Part shown: positions 5,545-14,851 of the stretch, in pieces
Layout of the letters: every line of letters begins with the position of its first letter
How positions within the stretch are numbered: the first letter of the stretch is position 1
Assembly: GCA_018064855.1 (NCBI GenBank)
Contig: JAGHUM010000014.1
Span: 1 to 38,468 of the forward strand
DNA length: 38,468 nt
From: Candidatus Physcocola equi
GTDB lineage: Bacteria > Bacteroidota > Bacteroidia > Bacteroidales > Paludibacteraceae
Direction of reading: 5' to 3'
Made by a program: the position numbers and the translations under genes
The notes under the pieces: generated by a model
What the model saw: only the letters and a program-made list of their open reading frames with translations
Told to the model about the DNA's origin: nothing
The model's database searches: none

Positions 5545-7944
5545 ATGAATACTATTACAACACTTAAGAAGTTGCTGTGTTCTGCCGCTTTGCTCTGTGG
5601 ACTATCCATTACAGACGCAAGCGCATTGGAATGCACACCAGATCTTCATGTGGATGGAAAATATTTGAAAGATTCCGAAGGGAATATCGTCAACCTGCAC
5701 GGTGTGATGGACACACCAAGTATGTGGTTCAACAACAACCGATGGAGCAGTTGGGACATTGGCGGCTATGTGGAGGCGGCATGCCCCCGCGCTCAGGCCT
5801 ATTTCACAAAGATATTTGATGCCATTACCGATAATGCGCAGGGTGCGTATTGCGACATCTTCCGCCTGCACATGGAACCATCGTGGGTGCGCAAAGACGG
5901 GGCGAAAGCCAACGGCGAGGCCGACCTTGCCACCACTTACGACCGCAACAAGGTGAAGACGTATCTTGAAAAACTCTTCCTGCCGATTGCGGAAGACGCC
6001 AAAAACCATGGTCTTTATGTGATCATGCGTCCGCCGGGCGTTTGTCCTGAAGAAATTCAGGTGGGCGATGCTTACCAGAAATATCTGCTCGATGTGTGGG
6101 ACATCGTTTCGAAGAACGAATTTGTGAAAGCCAATGCGGGTTGGTTGTCCATCGAGTTGGCCAACGAACCTGTACGTGTGAAAGACCAATATGGAAACCG
6201 TCCGACCGACGGTGCATGGGGACCTGCCAATGGTCCGGCAAAGACCGACTTTTTCCAGCCAATCATCGATAAGATTCGTGCCAATGGTTTTACCGGTATC
6301 ATCTGGGTGCCAGGTGAAGGTTATCAGTCTTCATACGAGAGTTATGCAAAGTATCCGATCAAGGACAACAACTTCGGTTATGCCATCCACGTTTATTCCG
6401 GTTGGTACAATCAGTCGGACAACAACTGCAGCACACAGAGTTTCATTACCAACATGAAGAAACAGGTGCCTCATGTGGAATCAAAACCTATCGTCATCAC
6501 CGAATGTGACTGGTCGCCAGGCAACACCGACAACACCAATTTCGACGGATCTGCCACTGGTAAGAACTATGGTACATGGGCTACAGCGCGCACTTCCACT
6601 TGGGGTAACGCATTGAAGGGTATGATGGATCACTTTGGCAACTTCTCTATCACATTGACCAGTACCGATGTGTATGTGGATATGGATACCTACTTGAAAA
6701 CCGGCAAAGTGCAGCCTGCTTTCATGGACAAGCCAAAACCTGAAGAAGCGAGTGGCGTGGCCTGCTTCAAATGGTATAAGGAATGGGCGCAGGTCAACAA
6801 TCCGTCTTGTGACGGAACAAGCACGAATGTTCCACAGGCTCCTTTCAATGGTGTCCCTGCTGCCATCCCTGGTCTGATTCAGGCTGAAGATTACGACCTT
6901 GGCGGCGAAGGTAAGGGTTACCACGACACTGACAAGAAAAACGAAGGTGGTGAATACCGCGAGGACGGTGTCGATATCAAGAAAAACGCTGCCGGAAATT
7001 ACTCTATCGGCTGGATGGCTGAAGGCGAATCGCTGACCTATACTGTTGACATCGCAGACGCTACCAAGTTCCATTGGACTATAAATGCCGCTACGGACAA
7101 CGAAAACGCTCAGTTCCATTTCCAGGTCGATGGCGAGGATGTCACCAAGGCTACTGCTGTCCCTTCAACTGGCAGTTGGGATGCCTACAAGGAAATAAAA
7201 GGCACAGTGAATCTGCCTGCTGGTGAGCACCAGATTACCCTGGTGATCGACAAACCATATTTCGACCTCGATTGGATCAAGTTTGAGTTGATTCAAGAAC
7301 CATATAATGGGGTGGCGGCTGCCATACCGGGTACCATCGAGGCAGAGGAGTTTGACTTTGGCGGGAAGGGCGTCGCTTACAGCGACAATGAAGCCAAGAA
7401 CCAAGGTGAGGCTTTCAGAACAGAAGGCGTTGACATCAAGAAAACCGAAAACGGAACTATCGTAGGTTGGACTATGGTGGATGAATGGTTGGCTTACACC
7501 GTGAATGTGGCAAAAACCGGCAGATATAATGTGACTGCTGTGGTTTCTACCGACAACGACAATGCCGCTTTCCACTTCGCACTTGACGATAAAGACCTTT
7601 GCGATCCTATCAGCGCTACAAATACCGGCGACTGGGATGTGCTCAAAGAAGTTTCACAGGAGGTTACCCTTACCGAAGGCGAACACGTCTTGAAATTGTT
7701 GGTGGATGGTAATTACTTTGACATCGACAAGTTCACTTTCGAAGAAGTTGACCTGACATCTGATAAGATGGTTGAAGCCGACACCCAAAAGTCTTATACC
7801 ATCTACAATCCGATTGGCATTGTGGTTGGCAAGGTGGAGGCTGGTGACAACCTTGAACAGGTAATGGGCGAAAAGAATCTTGTCAAGGGTGTTTACTTGT
7901 TGAAATCAAATACGGGTGAAACACACCGTTACATTGTGAAATAA
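5545..7944 (+). CDS. Secreted GH5-family glycanase with two CBM6-like modules
   Basis: A 799-aa secreted glycoside hydrolase. The signal peptide is about residues 1-27 (cut near ASA). The GH5 catalytic domain covers about 30-420: Glu208 in ELANEP is the likely acid/base and Glu320 in ITECDW the likely nucleophile, with YAIHVYSGWY before it. Two similar carbohydrate-binding modules follow (about 433-580 and 585-736), each starting GVxAAIPGxIxAE and ending in an FDxDxxxF pattern typical of CBM6. The last 55 or so residues (YTIYNPIGIVVG...GVYLLKS) resemble a T9SS-type sorting tail, so it is probably surface-attached or released. It likely cuts a beta-glucan or other plant beta-glycan; the exact substrate is not decidable. 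It is monocistronic with its own promoter and terminator. Confidence 0.85.
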   Translation: MNTITTLKKLLCSAALLCGLSITDASALECTPDLHVDGKYLKDSEGNIVNLHGVMDTPSMWFNNNRWSSWDIGGYVEAACPRAQAYFTKIFDAITDNAQGAYCDIFRLHMEPSWVRKDGAKANGEADLATTYDRNKVKTYLEKLFLPIAEDAKNHGLYVIMRPPGVCPEEIQVGDAYQKYLLDVWDIVSKNEFVKANAGWLSIELANEPVRVKDQYGNRPTDGAWGPANGPAKTDFFQPIIDKIRANGFTGIIWVPGEGYQSSYESYAKYPIKDNNFGYAIHVYSGWYNQSDNNCSTQSFITNMKKQVPHVESKPIVITECDWSPGNTDNTNFDGSATGKNYGTWATARTSTWGNALKGMMDHFGNFSITLTSTDVYVDMDTYLKTGKVQPAFMDKPKPEEASGVACFKWYKEWAQVNNPSCDGTSTNVPQAPFNGVPAAIPGLIQAEDYDLGGEGKGYHDTDKKNEGGEYREDGVDIKKNAAGNYSIGWMAEGESLTYTVDIADATKFHWTINAATDNENAQFHFQVDGEDVTKATAVPSTGSWDAYKEIKGTVNLPAGEHQITLVIDKPYFDLDWIKFELIQEPYNGVAAAIPGTIEAEEFDFGGKGVAYSDNEAKNQGEAFRTEGVDIKKTENGTIVGWTMVDEWLAYTVNVAKTGRYNVTAVVSTDNDNAAFHFALDDKDLCDPISATNTGDWDVLKEVSQEVTLTEGEHVLKLLVDGNYFDIDKFTFEEVDLTSDKMVEADTQKSYTIYNPIGIVVGKVEAGDNLEQVMGEKNLVKGVYLLKSNTGETHRYIVK

Positions 7945-7971
7945 ACAGGGTCCTGACAGACAAACCAATAG

Positions 7972-8004
7972 AAAGGGGGAAACCAAACGGTTTCCCCCTT
8001 TTTG
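7972..8004 (+). terminator. Terminator after the GH5 gene
   Basis: AAAGGGGGAAACC pairs with GGTTTCCCCCTTT around AAAC, followed by T residues. It ends 26 nt before the convergent AraC gene. Confidence 0.85.
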
Positions 8005-8029
8005 TATGATCCAAAATGACAAGCGGCGC

Positions 8030-8833
8030 TCACAACCTCCAACCGACGGCATCGTCGTCGTTGGCAGAGTCTTTTAACAATTGTTTTGGCGATAGTCCGG
8101 TTATTAGTTTAAAGTCGGCTGACAAATGTGAAAAATCATAGTATCCATTGTTCCAAGCTATCTCTGTTGCAGTGCAACCACCGACTTTCAAATCGTGCAA
8201 GGCTTTATGGTAGCGTTGCAGACGTAAATAATCTTTGGGTGGCATTCCTACCACATTGGTGAATATGCGGGTAAAATGTCTTTGACTTAAACATGATGCC
8301 GTAGCAACGTCAATAATCCTGGTGTTGGATGTGTGTTGTTGGCCATAGGCAATGGCACGCTGCAGCCTCTTAATATTTAAGATATCTATTTGACTTTCTG
8401 CTATTCGTCTTAAAAAGAAAGAATCGAACAACTGCCAATAGGTATTAGAATCGGAAGCCAGCATTATTTGTTCTTCCAGCTCAGTAAGGCCTAAATCATT
8501 TAAGTCGTTTATTCTTACTGTCTGCCCATAAAGTTCGGCCATAGGTAATTGGAAAAACAGATGTGCACCTAAAACAGTGAAGTGAACACCAACGATCTCA
8601 ATTTTTCCATCTGACATTATGTCTTGATAGTGAATGTGCTGTCCCGACAAACAACCTGTAACCTTACCTACATCGCTATAACAAACATAATTTCCGCGAT
8701 AGATACACAAACCCATTTCTCCATTGGGTACAATACGTTGAACCAATGGCGCATTGTCGTCTTTGCCCCAAAAGTAACTTTTAATGAAGGGGGTAAGACG
8801 AATATCGGGTTTATGTGATTGGAAATTGATCAT
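8030..8833 (-). CDS. AraC-family transcriptional regulator
   Basis: A 267-aa regulator. The C-terminal third (about 160-260) holds two helix-turn-helix units: IIDVATASCLSQRHFTRIF and TATEIAWNNGYYDFSHLSADFK, with the AraC signature ending GLSPKQL. The N-terminal half resembles the small-molecule sensing domain (DUF6597-like) common in Bacteroidota AraC proteins. It begins 7 nt after the stop of the GNAT gene, so both are probably on one transcript. Its targets are unknown. Direct repeats at 9525-9561, upstream of the pair, are candidate binding sites. Confidence 0.8.
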   Translation of the reverse strand: MINFQSHKPDIRLTPFIKSYFWGKDDNAPLVQRIVPNGEMGLCIYRGNYVCYSDVGKVTGCLSGQHIHYQDIMSDGKIEIVGVHFTVLGAHLFFQLPMAELYGQTVRINDLNDLGLTELEEQIMLASDSNTYWQLFDSFFLRRIAESQIDILNIKRLQRAIAYGQQHTSNTRIIDVATASCLSQRHFTRIFTNVVGMPPKDYLRLQRYHKALHDLKVGGCTATEIAWNNGYYDFSHLSADFKLITGLSPKQLLKDSANDDDAVGWRL

Positions 8834-8840
8834 TTTTCAT

Positions 8841-9461
8841 TCACCATAATTGTCCAGGTAATCTGAGTTTTTCCTTTGCTGGAAACAATTTGTCATATTC
8901 TTCAGCGTCATTTTCATCTACGAAATAGCCTTGTGGCGTAGCATATTCACCAGTGACACCTTCAAGAAATCCTGTTTTCAGTTCCTTGCATAAGAAGAAT
9001 GAGGCATCTTCGCCTTCGGGTAAGCCGTGGTAGCGGATGCCGAAGGTAGAGGCGTAAGTAAATCCGCTTTTACCATAAAACTGGATGTTTCCCTCAAAGC
9101 ACACTGCTCCAAAACCCATCTTTGAGGCTTGTTCGAGTGTGAAGTCGAGCAATATCTTGCCATATCCTTTGCGTTTATATTCTGGAATGATGCCAATAGG
9201 TCCAAGTGTCATAATTGGGAGTTTTTCGCCGTTGTCTTGTGCTATTTGGGCCTTCATGCACATACACTGTCCTATCAGTCGGCCATCAACTTCTAATACA
9301 AAGTTTAGTTCAGGAATAAAATCGTTGTCGTTTCTAAGGCAATGTAGCACGTAATGCTCCAAGCAACCAGGGCGGTAAACATTCCAAAAAGCTTCGCGTA
9401 CCAAGTTTTCAACTATGAATTGTTCTTGTGGTTGTTCTAACCGAATGGTATATCTTTTCAT
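8841..9461 (-). CDS. GNAT-family N-acetyltransferase
   Basis: A 206-aa protein with a GCN5-type acetyltransferase fold. The acetyl-CoA binding motif A is visible as LGPIGIIPEYKRKGYGKILLDF (about residues 91-112), followed by GFGAVCFEGNIQFYGKSGF, which resembles the YhbS-type predicted acetyltransferases. It transfers acetyl from acetyl-CoA to an unknown amine. The first 90 residues form the substrate part. It is cytoplasmic and is co-directional with and just upstream of the AraC gene, so the regulator may control this enzyme or respond to its product (inference). Confidence 0.75.
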   Translation of the reverse strand: MKRYTIRLEQPQEQFIVENLVREAFWNVYRPGCLEHYVLHCLRNDNDFIPELNFVLEVDGRLIGQCMCMKAQIAQDNGEKLPIMTLGPIGIIPEYKRKGYGKILLDFTLEQASKMGFGAVCFEGNIQFYGKSGFTYASTFGIRYHGLPEGEDASFFLCKELKTGFLEGVTGEYATPQGYFVDENDAEEYDKLFPAKEKLRLPGQLW

Positions 9462-9524
9462 TTTCTTTTTTTGCGCAAAGGAAAAGATTTACGAATAATT
9501 ATTTATGTAAAAATAGGACAAAAA

Positions 9525-9561
9525 TTTTTGTGACTTCTATACTTTTTTGTGACTTCTATAC
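9525..9561. repeat. 18-bp tandem direct repeat upstream of the GNAT-AraC pair
   Basis: TTTTTGTGACTTCTATAC occurs at 9525-9542 and again at 9544-9561, a 19-bp period. The core GTGACTTCTATA also appears at 955-966. The position, 65-100 bp upstream of the GNAT start, suits operator sites. The rest of 9462-9682 shows no gene. Confidence 0.5.
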
Positions 9562-9623
9562 CATGTACAGCAAACATCTGTAACGATAGATAATCTTTGT
9601 AGAATTGTTGACGGGTTGACAAA

Positions 9624-9662
9624 TAAAAAAATAGGTGCGTATCACACTGATACACACCTAAT
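9624..9662 (-). terminator. Terminator for the lipoprotein/barrel unit
   Basis: TAGGTG, GTATCA and their complements form a hairpin at 9632-9660 with an A-run on the left, read as a T-run on the minus strand. It lies downstream of the lipoprotein gene at 9683. Confidence 0.75.
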
Positions 9663-9682
9663 CTTATTGTACAACAGCAATA

Positions 9683-10090
9683 TTACTTCGCTGAATAAAC
9701 TTTTCTCTGGAATATTTCGCCGTTTTTGAGGAGAACGAGAGTTGCCTTGATGGTATAGTCTCCAGTGCTAATTATTGCAGCTTGAAGAGAACTTTTTACC
9801 ATTTCATCTGCGCTTGACGAGATTCTTTCCCATTTGTCAAGAGCTTCTTTCTCGGTGAGTTCAATGGCATCAGATTCCTCAAAAATTCTTTTGAGATTGT
9901 TTGTCATACTTGTGTAACTATAATTCTGCTTTGTAGCTTCATTTTCTGTGTCGAAAGTAAGTTCCATTTTGAACTTGTAGGTTGGTTCTTTCTTGTCATC
10001 ATCATCATCACTGCTGCTGCAAGAAGTGAAAGAAAGAGCACCGAGAACGAGTGCTGCCACGAAGGCAAACATTGAAAGGAATTTCTTCAT
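9683..10090 (-). CDS. Small lipoprotein, unknown
   Basis: A 135-aa lipoprotein. The type II signal peptide has lipobox LSFTSC with Cys at about residue 24, followed by SSSDDDDDKK, an acidic stretch of the kind linked to surface-exposed lipoproteins in Bacteroidota. The mature part is a small alpha/beta domain without recognisable motifs. It lies 36 nt after the outer-membrane barrel gene and likely shares its promoter. Function unknown. Confidence 0.7.
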   Translation of the reverse strand: MKKFLSMFAFVAALVLGALSFTSCSSSDDDDDKKEPTYKFKMELTFDTENEATKQNYSYTSMTNNLKRIFEESDAIELTEKEALDKWERISSSADEMVKSSLQAAIISTGDYTIKATLVLLKNGEIFQRKVYSAK

Positions 10091-10126
10091 TTTTAGTTTT
10101 ATTAAGTGTAAACAATGTAATTCAAA

Positions 10127-10711
10127 TTAAAAGCGATAGCCAAATGTGAGAGCAACTGTTGTCTGCTTCACGTCAAAGTCACCTTCTTTGTTCTGCTTTG
10201 TGAGAGGAATAGCATAGCGAAGGTCGAGAGTGAGAGGGAATTTGAAGTCGTAAGAGAGACCTACAGGGAGTGAGAGGCTGAACGACTTATATCCATCTTT
10301 TTCTGAGTGAGTATCACCTTTTGCATCGTGATAATCTGCAGAGATAAGGAATGCAGGCTGAACACCGGCTTTCACTGCGAGGCTGCCAAAATGATATTGG
10401 GCAAGGACAGGAATGTTGAGGTATGAGTGCTGGTAATACATCCAGTCGTCACCATACATCGAGTCTTTATCTTTGTCTGATCTGCTGAAAACGTAGTCAA
10501 GACCTGCTGACACACCGAATTTCTCTGTCAGGTAATATTCAAATTCAGCACCACCTAAAAACGCAAAACCTTGGTTTTTAACGTCATCACTACCACTAGG
10601 TTGTGAGAAATGCATCCACCCAAGACCCAAGTGAGGGGTGATGCGGAATTGCTGAGCATTTGCTGTAATGGCAGCTACTGCCATAGCAATAACCATGAAA
10701 ATTTTCTTCAT
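10127..10711 (-). CDS. Outer-membrane beta-barrel protein (porin/OmpX-like)
   Basis: A 194-aa protein with a Sec signal peptide (about residues 1-19, cut ANA-QQ) and alternating hydrophobic strands such as FRITPHLGLGWMHF, FGVSAGLDYVF and LTLDLRYAIP, ending in the aromatic FGYRF typical of outer-membrane barrels. The length suits an 8-stranded barrel of the Bacteroidota outer-membrane beta-barrel (PorT/OmpX-like) group. It may have a structural, binding or stress role; no substrate can be named. A -7 box lies upstream at 10770-10777 and a lipoprotein gene follows. Confidence 0.75.
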   Translation of the reverse strand: MKKIFMVIAMAVAAITANAQQFRITPHLGLGWMHFSQPSGSDDVKNQGFAFLGGAEFEYYLTEKFGVSAGLDYVFSRSDKDKDSMYGDDWMYYQHSYLNIPVLAQYHFGSLAVKAGVQPAFLISADYHDAKGDTHSEKDGYKSFSLSLPVGLSYDFKFPLTLDLRYAIPLTKQNKEGDFDVKQTTVALTFGYRF

Positions 10712-10769
10712 AAAATAAATAGTTTTTTTAATGTTTGGCGAGAATTTCTTCCCTCCTTATTTTGCGGTG

Positions 10770-10777
10770 CAAAATTA
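10770..10777 (-). promoter_or_regulatory. -7 box upstream of the barrel gene
   Basis: On the minus strand this reads TAATTTTG, matching TAnnTTTG, 59 nt before the start codon. No clear -33 box. Confidence 0.4.
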
Positions 10778-10847
10778 CTGTTTTTTATGTATATCACCTA
10801 AATAACCTCTTAAATAATTAGGATGTTAACGAAAAAGAAGAATAGAA

Positions 10848-10893
10848 AACGAATAAAACGAGGCTGTTCCACCATTTTGGAGCAGCCTCGTTT
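10848..10893 (-). terminator. recA terminator
   Basis: AAACGAGGCTG pairs with CAGCCTCGTTT (10856-10893), with a T-rich run on the minus strand after the hairpin. It lies 30 nt after the recA stop. Confidence 0.8.
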
Positions 10894-10922
10894 ATGTTGT
10901 ATACACCTATATCTTGGTACTC

Positions 10923-12014
10923 TTAATCTTTTCTTTCTTTGAGAGCAGCGCGGACTTTTGCCTCCACTTCAGCGGCAACGTCGGGATGTTCTTTCATATA
11001 TTGCTTGGCGGCGTCGCGGCCCTGCGCAATCTTTTCCTCTCCATAACTATACCATGAGCCCGATTTCTTGAGGATGCCCAGTTCCACACCGTAGTCCACA
11101 ATTTCGCTCAAAATAGAGATGCCTTCGCCAAACATAATGTCGAATTCGGCTTTGCGGAAAGGAGGTGCCACCTTGTTTTTAACGACTTTGACGCGTGTCT
11201 GGTTACCGATGACTTCGTCGCCGTCTTTGATTTGAGTCACACGACGGATGTCGAGACGAACGGATGCGTAGAACTTCAACGCATTACCACCGGTAGTTGT
11301 TTCAGGGTTGCCAAACATCACGCCGATTTTTTCACGGAGTTGGTTGATGAAGATGCAGGTGGTGTTGGTCTTGTTGATGGTGGCGGTGAGTTTACGCAAA
11401 GCCTGGCTCATCAGACGCGCCTGGAGGCCTACTTTGTTATCGCCCATGTCACCTTCAATCTCTGCTTTCGGTGTCAGCGCAGCAACTGAGTCGATAACTA
11501 CGATGTCGATGGCAGACGAGCGGATGAGTTGGTCGGCAATTTCAAGGGCTTCCTCACCACTGCTTGGCTGAGAGATGAGCAGGTTATCTACATCCACACC
11601 CAACTTGGCAGCATAGAAACGGTCGAATGCGTGTTCGGCGTCGATGATGGCGGCAATACCGCCCTGCTTCTGCGCTTCTGCAATACAATGGATGGCGAGA
11701 GTGGTTTTACCTGACGATTCCGGACCATAGATTTCGATGATTCGTCCCTTTGGCAGACCACCTACTCCAAGGGCATGGTCGAGGCCAATAGAACCTGTTG
11801 AAATCACCTGTACGTCTTCAATATTCTCATCGCCCATGCGCATGATGGTACCCTTTCCAAGGTCTTTCTCAATCTTCTGCATGGCGAGTTGAAGCGCTTT
11901 CAGTTTGTCAGCCGAAGGCTGAGGGCGAGCATTGGTGTCTTTTGCTCCTTTTTTATTAGTTTCTGGCATTTCTGAATCAAAATTCAATGTGCCGTCTTCA
12001 ATTTCTTCTGCCAT
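10923..12014 (-). CDS. recA: Recombinase RecA
   Basis: A 363-aa RecA, full length. Walker A GPESSGKT is at about residues 97-104, the VVIDSVAAL Walker B region follows, then the DNA-binding loops ([20 protein letters not shown] and the [22 protein letters not shown] region), which define the family. The first 35 residues are an acidic, variable extension usual in Bacteroidota. The enzyme forms ATP-dependent filaments on single-stranded DNA, drives homologous recombination and triggers LexA self-cleavage where LexA exists. It appears monocistronic, with a promoter at 12054-12084 and its own terminator. No SOS box could be identified with confidence. Confidence 0.98.
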   Translation of the reverse strand: MAEEIEDGTLNFDSEMPETNKKGAKDTNARPQPSADKLKALQLAMQKIEKDLGKGTIMRMGDENIEDVQVISTGSIGLDHALGVGGLPKGRIIEIYGPESSGKTTLAIHCIAEAQKQGGIAAIIDAEHAFDRFYAAKLGVDVDNLLISQPSSGEEALEIADQLIRSSAIDIVVIDSVAALTPKAEIEGDMGDNKVGLQARLMSQALRKLTATINKTNTTCIFINQLREKIGVMFGNPETTTGGNALKFYASVRLDIRRVTQIKDGDEVIGNQTRVKVVKNKVAPPFRKAEFDIMFGEGISILSEIVDYGVELGILKKSGSWYSYGEEKIAQGRDAAKQYMKEHPDVAAEVEAKVRAALKERKD

Positions 12015-12053
12015 TGTATTTTTAATGTTTTAGTTATTATCTATTGTTCAATT

Positions 12054-12084
12054 CAAATTTAATCAGAATTTGCGACACCTCCAA
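12054..12084 (-). promoter_or_regulatory. Promoter of recA
   Basis: On the minus strand TTG (12082-12084) and TAAATTTG (12054-12061) are separated by 20 bp, matching the -33/-7 pattern. The start codon is 40 nt downstream. Confidence 0.5.
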
Positions 12085-12182
12085 CTTTTTTATTGTGATG
12101 TTCTTTAATTCTGATACAAAATTATGCATCATTTTTGACACATAATGACACCATTACATATTTTTTGAGTTTTATTGAGAAA

Positions 12183-12214
12183 AAAGCAGTTGCATGGACT
12201 GGCAACTGCTTTTG
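12183..12214 (-). terminator. Terminator ending the rprX-to-J-domain unit
   Basis: AAAAGCAGTTGC and GCAACTGCTTTT form a 12-bp stem with an 8-nt loop. The minus-strand T-run lies downstream of the J-domain gene. Confidence 0.8.
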
Positions 12215-12250
12215 ACGGTTTTGTATGAGGAACGATTCTTTTAGTTGTTT

Positions 12251-13018
12251 TCATCCTTTTATTTCCAGCAATTTCTCGTAGGCTTTTTGGACATTGCGGA
12301 ATTTTTTTACAGCATTCTCCCGCTCGGTTTCCGACAGATTTTGAGGAAGTCGGTCGGGATGATATTGCTTTACGAGTTTTCTGTAAGACTCTTTGATGTT
12401 TGCCAATGTGGCACCAGGTTCCAATCCCAGAATCTGAAGACATTTGTTTTCCACTGAATTGCTGTTGACCGAGTCAAACCCATCATAATCTTTAGCGTCA
12501 TTTGCTTTGTCTCTGCCGGTGGTGAAGTGCTGGTAGTAGGAAATGATGTTTATTTGGTCTGTTTTGGTCAGTTTCATGTTTTGGATTACATGGCAAAGGG
12601 TGACCCACTCCGTGTTGCATATTCCTCCATGAAAGTTGGCAATCTGGAAGAATATGTGCGCCATGTTCTGCCGTTCCTTATAGGTGTAATAGGTGGCTGC
12701 CAACTCCGCAAATCTGCCGCTGTTCAGTTTTGAATTTTTCTGGATAAAACTTTTCATCATAGAGAGGATTCTTTTCCCCTCTGCTTCTGTGAAGTTGTTG
12801 GCGATGTATGTCTTTGCAACATTCAGTTCGGCTGTGGTGGCATAACCATCTTTCAACATGATGTCGGCAGCAATCACGGCAAAGCACAGCAGTCTCCTAT
12901 TATTGTCTTCGTAAGACTTTTCATTTCTTTCAGTACGTTCATTCCATTGATAAATGCATAGTGCTATTCCCAATAGCATTCCTATGTACATAATGTAATA
13001 AAATACGGTTTCATTCAT
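12251..13018 (-). CDS. Membrane-anchored J-domain protein with TerB-like region
   Basis: A 255-aa protein from ATG 13018; a longer reading from 13153 would overlap the preceding gene and is less likely. It has one N-terminal membrane span (about residues 6-22), a helical region resembling TerB/DjlA cores (about 40-165), and a C-terminal J domain (about 190-250) with the HPD motif in KQYHPDR. This order matches DjlA-type co-chaperones, which stimulate DnaK at the inner membrane. It starts 17 nt after the barrel gene stop and is the last gene of the rprX-rprY-TPR-barrel run, so a role in envelope quality control is plausible but inferred. Confidence 0.7.
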   Translation of the reverse strand: MNETVFYYIMYIGMLLGIALCIYQWNERTERNEKSYEDNNRRLLCFAVIAADIMLKDGYATTAELNVAKTYIANNFTEAEGKRILSMMKSFIQKNSKLNSGRFAELAATYYTYKERQNMAHIFFQIANFHGGICNTEWVTLCHVIQNMKLTKTDQINIISYYQHFTTGRDKANDAKDYDGFDSVNSNSVENKCLQILGLEPGATLANIKESYRKLVKQYHPDRLPQNLSETERENAVKKFRNVQKAYEKLLEIKG

Positions 13019-13035
13019 AGCGTCTGAACATCTTT

Positions 13036-14850
13036 TTAGAAGATGAGAGACAAACCGCCGAGGATGTTGAAGTGCTGACTTGCGTATCCGTAGTAATAGC
13101 GGTCGTATTCGTTGGAAAGGATATTGTTTGCTCTGGCGAAAATATTGAGCCAACTGAGCACTTTGTAATCGGCTCCGATGCTGAGGTCGCTGACGTTGTT
13201 CATGCTTATTTTCGCATCATTTACCAACGCTTTTCTGCCTCCGATGAGATTATAGGCTACATACATACGGAGGTCTTTAACTGGCATGACGCTGAGTTGA
13301 GCAAGCAATTCCACCTCTGGTTTCATCCAGGCGGTTTCGTTTTTGTTGAGCGCCCATTTGTTGTATTTCCCTTTGACTAAGATTTCGGCTTTTTCGTGCC
13401 AGAACTGGCTGGTGATGCCCCATCCTATTGTAAACAACCCTTCTTTTGAGCCATAGACGAGATCGTAGAAACTACCATAGAACTGTCTGTTAATACTGTC
13501 GTTTTCGGCAGTGACGGTTAGTTCGTTGCCCAGTTGCTTGTTGACAAAGAAATAAGGGTTGTTGATGACTTTATAACCGACGTTGAGGTCGAGCAGCACT
13601 TTCTTCATCACATTCACTTTGCTTCCGAAATAGACATCGATTGGCACATACGTGTCTTCCGCGCGGTTGTCGAGTGCGATGTATCGGTTTTCCTGCGCCA
13701 TATTGCGGTAACTGTTGACCTGCATATCACCGGTGACACCTGCGTAGAGGTACCAATATTGTGGATTGATGGCGATGTTTCCCCAGATGTCTGGCATGAC
13801 AGAGGCCGGACGTCCTTGTCCGAAGCAGAATGCCCCTTTCACACCGATGTTGAGCATGCTGTTTTTGCCTTTTGCCACATAGGCGGGTTTGACGATGATG
13901 ACGGTCTCGTTGTTGGTGTTTTGAGATTTGTTGAAATCAAAAGGGAACGAGTCGGTCGGCAGTCCGAGGAAGATGTTAGACATTTCGAGATCAACGCCCA
14001 GGTGTCCGTTGTCCACAATATACTTGCCTCCCAGTTTGGTGAGGATGGTGTGTTCGTTGAGTCCGTTTTGGGTGTGGAAAAGTTGGTAGTTGGTTTGTCC
14101 GTCGTAACTCCATTTGTCGATGAAGTGTTTGCTGCGGAAGCGGAGTCCTGCGTCGAAGTTGGTGAAGGCTTGGTCGCGGTCATAGGCGTATTTCACGTCT
14201 CTGTTGCTCTGCTCCTTCATGTCGTAGCCGTAGTAGTTGAAGCCATTGTAACCGAAGTCGGCGTATGCGCTCAGTTCGCGTCCGCGCTTGAAATTGTGGG
14301 CATAATCGGCTTTGAGGAAGTTTTCGTTGGTAGTCGCTTTCACTCTGAAATCGTCTGCCAGTCCGTCGTAGAGTTTGCTGGTGAGTCTCACTTTCCCAAA
14401 AGAGGAGTTATGCTTGCCATAGACGCTGAATTTATTGACTTTTGTGGTCCAGACAGGTACATAAGCTTCGCCGAGGAATGAAGTGTAGTTGCCGCCGCCG
14501 AGTCGGAGGTAGCCTTCACGTTGTGGTGTGGTGCCTGTTTTTTCAGCGAGTGCGTAGTCCAGAGCGGGAACACTGTCGCTGGTAGGGTTTACAGGGGTGG
14601 CCCAAATCGAGTAGTTGACGTCCATCTTTTTGGTGGTTTCGTCTTTGAGTTCGGGCATGGTGTTGATTTTGCTGGCTTCTTTGATGGTAGGATTGTAGTC
14701 TCGTACGATTTCTATCTTTCTTACCATGCTGGTATCGGTTGCCTGATTGGTCTGGGCAAACGTGAGTTGGGCGCAGCAAGAGGCGGCAAGGCAGCATGCT
14801 GCGAGTTGTGCGGTGTGAATATGCTGTTTCATTCTTAAAGACTTCTTCAT
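13036..14850 (-). CDS. Outer-membrane beta-barrel protein (TonB-receptor-like, no plug)
   Basis: A 604-aa protein with a Sec signal peptide (about residues 1-33, Cys/Ala-rich, cut FAQ) and a long series of amphipathic strands ending ILGGLSLIF, the aromatic C-terminus of outer-membrane barrels. It matches the Bacteroidota barrels called TonB-dependent receptors, but no plug domain or TonB box is visible near the N-terminus. An alternative start is Met7. The ATG is 1 nt after the TPR gene stop, so the two are translationally coupled and may act as one envelope complex (inference). Substrate unknown. Confidence 0.75.
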   Translation of the reverse strand: MKKSLRMKQHIHTAQLAACCLAASCCAQLTFAQTNQATDTSMVRKIEIVRDYNPTIKEASKINTMPELKDETTKKMDVNYSIWATPVNPTSDSVPALDYALAEKTGTTPQREGYLRLGGGNYTSFLGEAYVPVWTTKVNKFSVYGKHNSSFGKVRLTSKLYDGLADDFRVKATTNENFLKADYAHNFKRGRELSAYADFGYNGFNYYGYDMKEQSNRDVKYAYDRDQAFTNFDAGLRFRSKHFIDKWSYDGQTNYQLFHTQNGLNEHTILTKLGGKYIVDNGHLGVDLEMSNIFLGLPTDSFPFDFNKSQNTNNETVIIVKPAYVAKGKNSMLNIGVKGAFCFGQGRPASVMPDIWGNIAINPQYWYLYAGVTGDMQVNSYRNMAQENRYIALDNRAEDTYVPIDVYFGSKVNVMKKVLLDLNVGYKVINNPYFFVNKQLGNELTVTAENDSINRQFYGSFYDLVYGSKEGLFTIGWGITSQFWHEKAEILVKGKYNKWALNKNETAWMKPEVELLAQLSVMPVKDLRMYVAYNLIGGRKALVNDAKISMNNVSDLSIGADYKVLSWLNIFARANNILSNEYDRYYYGYASQHFNILGGLSLIF

Positions 14851-14851
14851 A

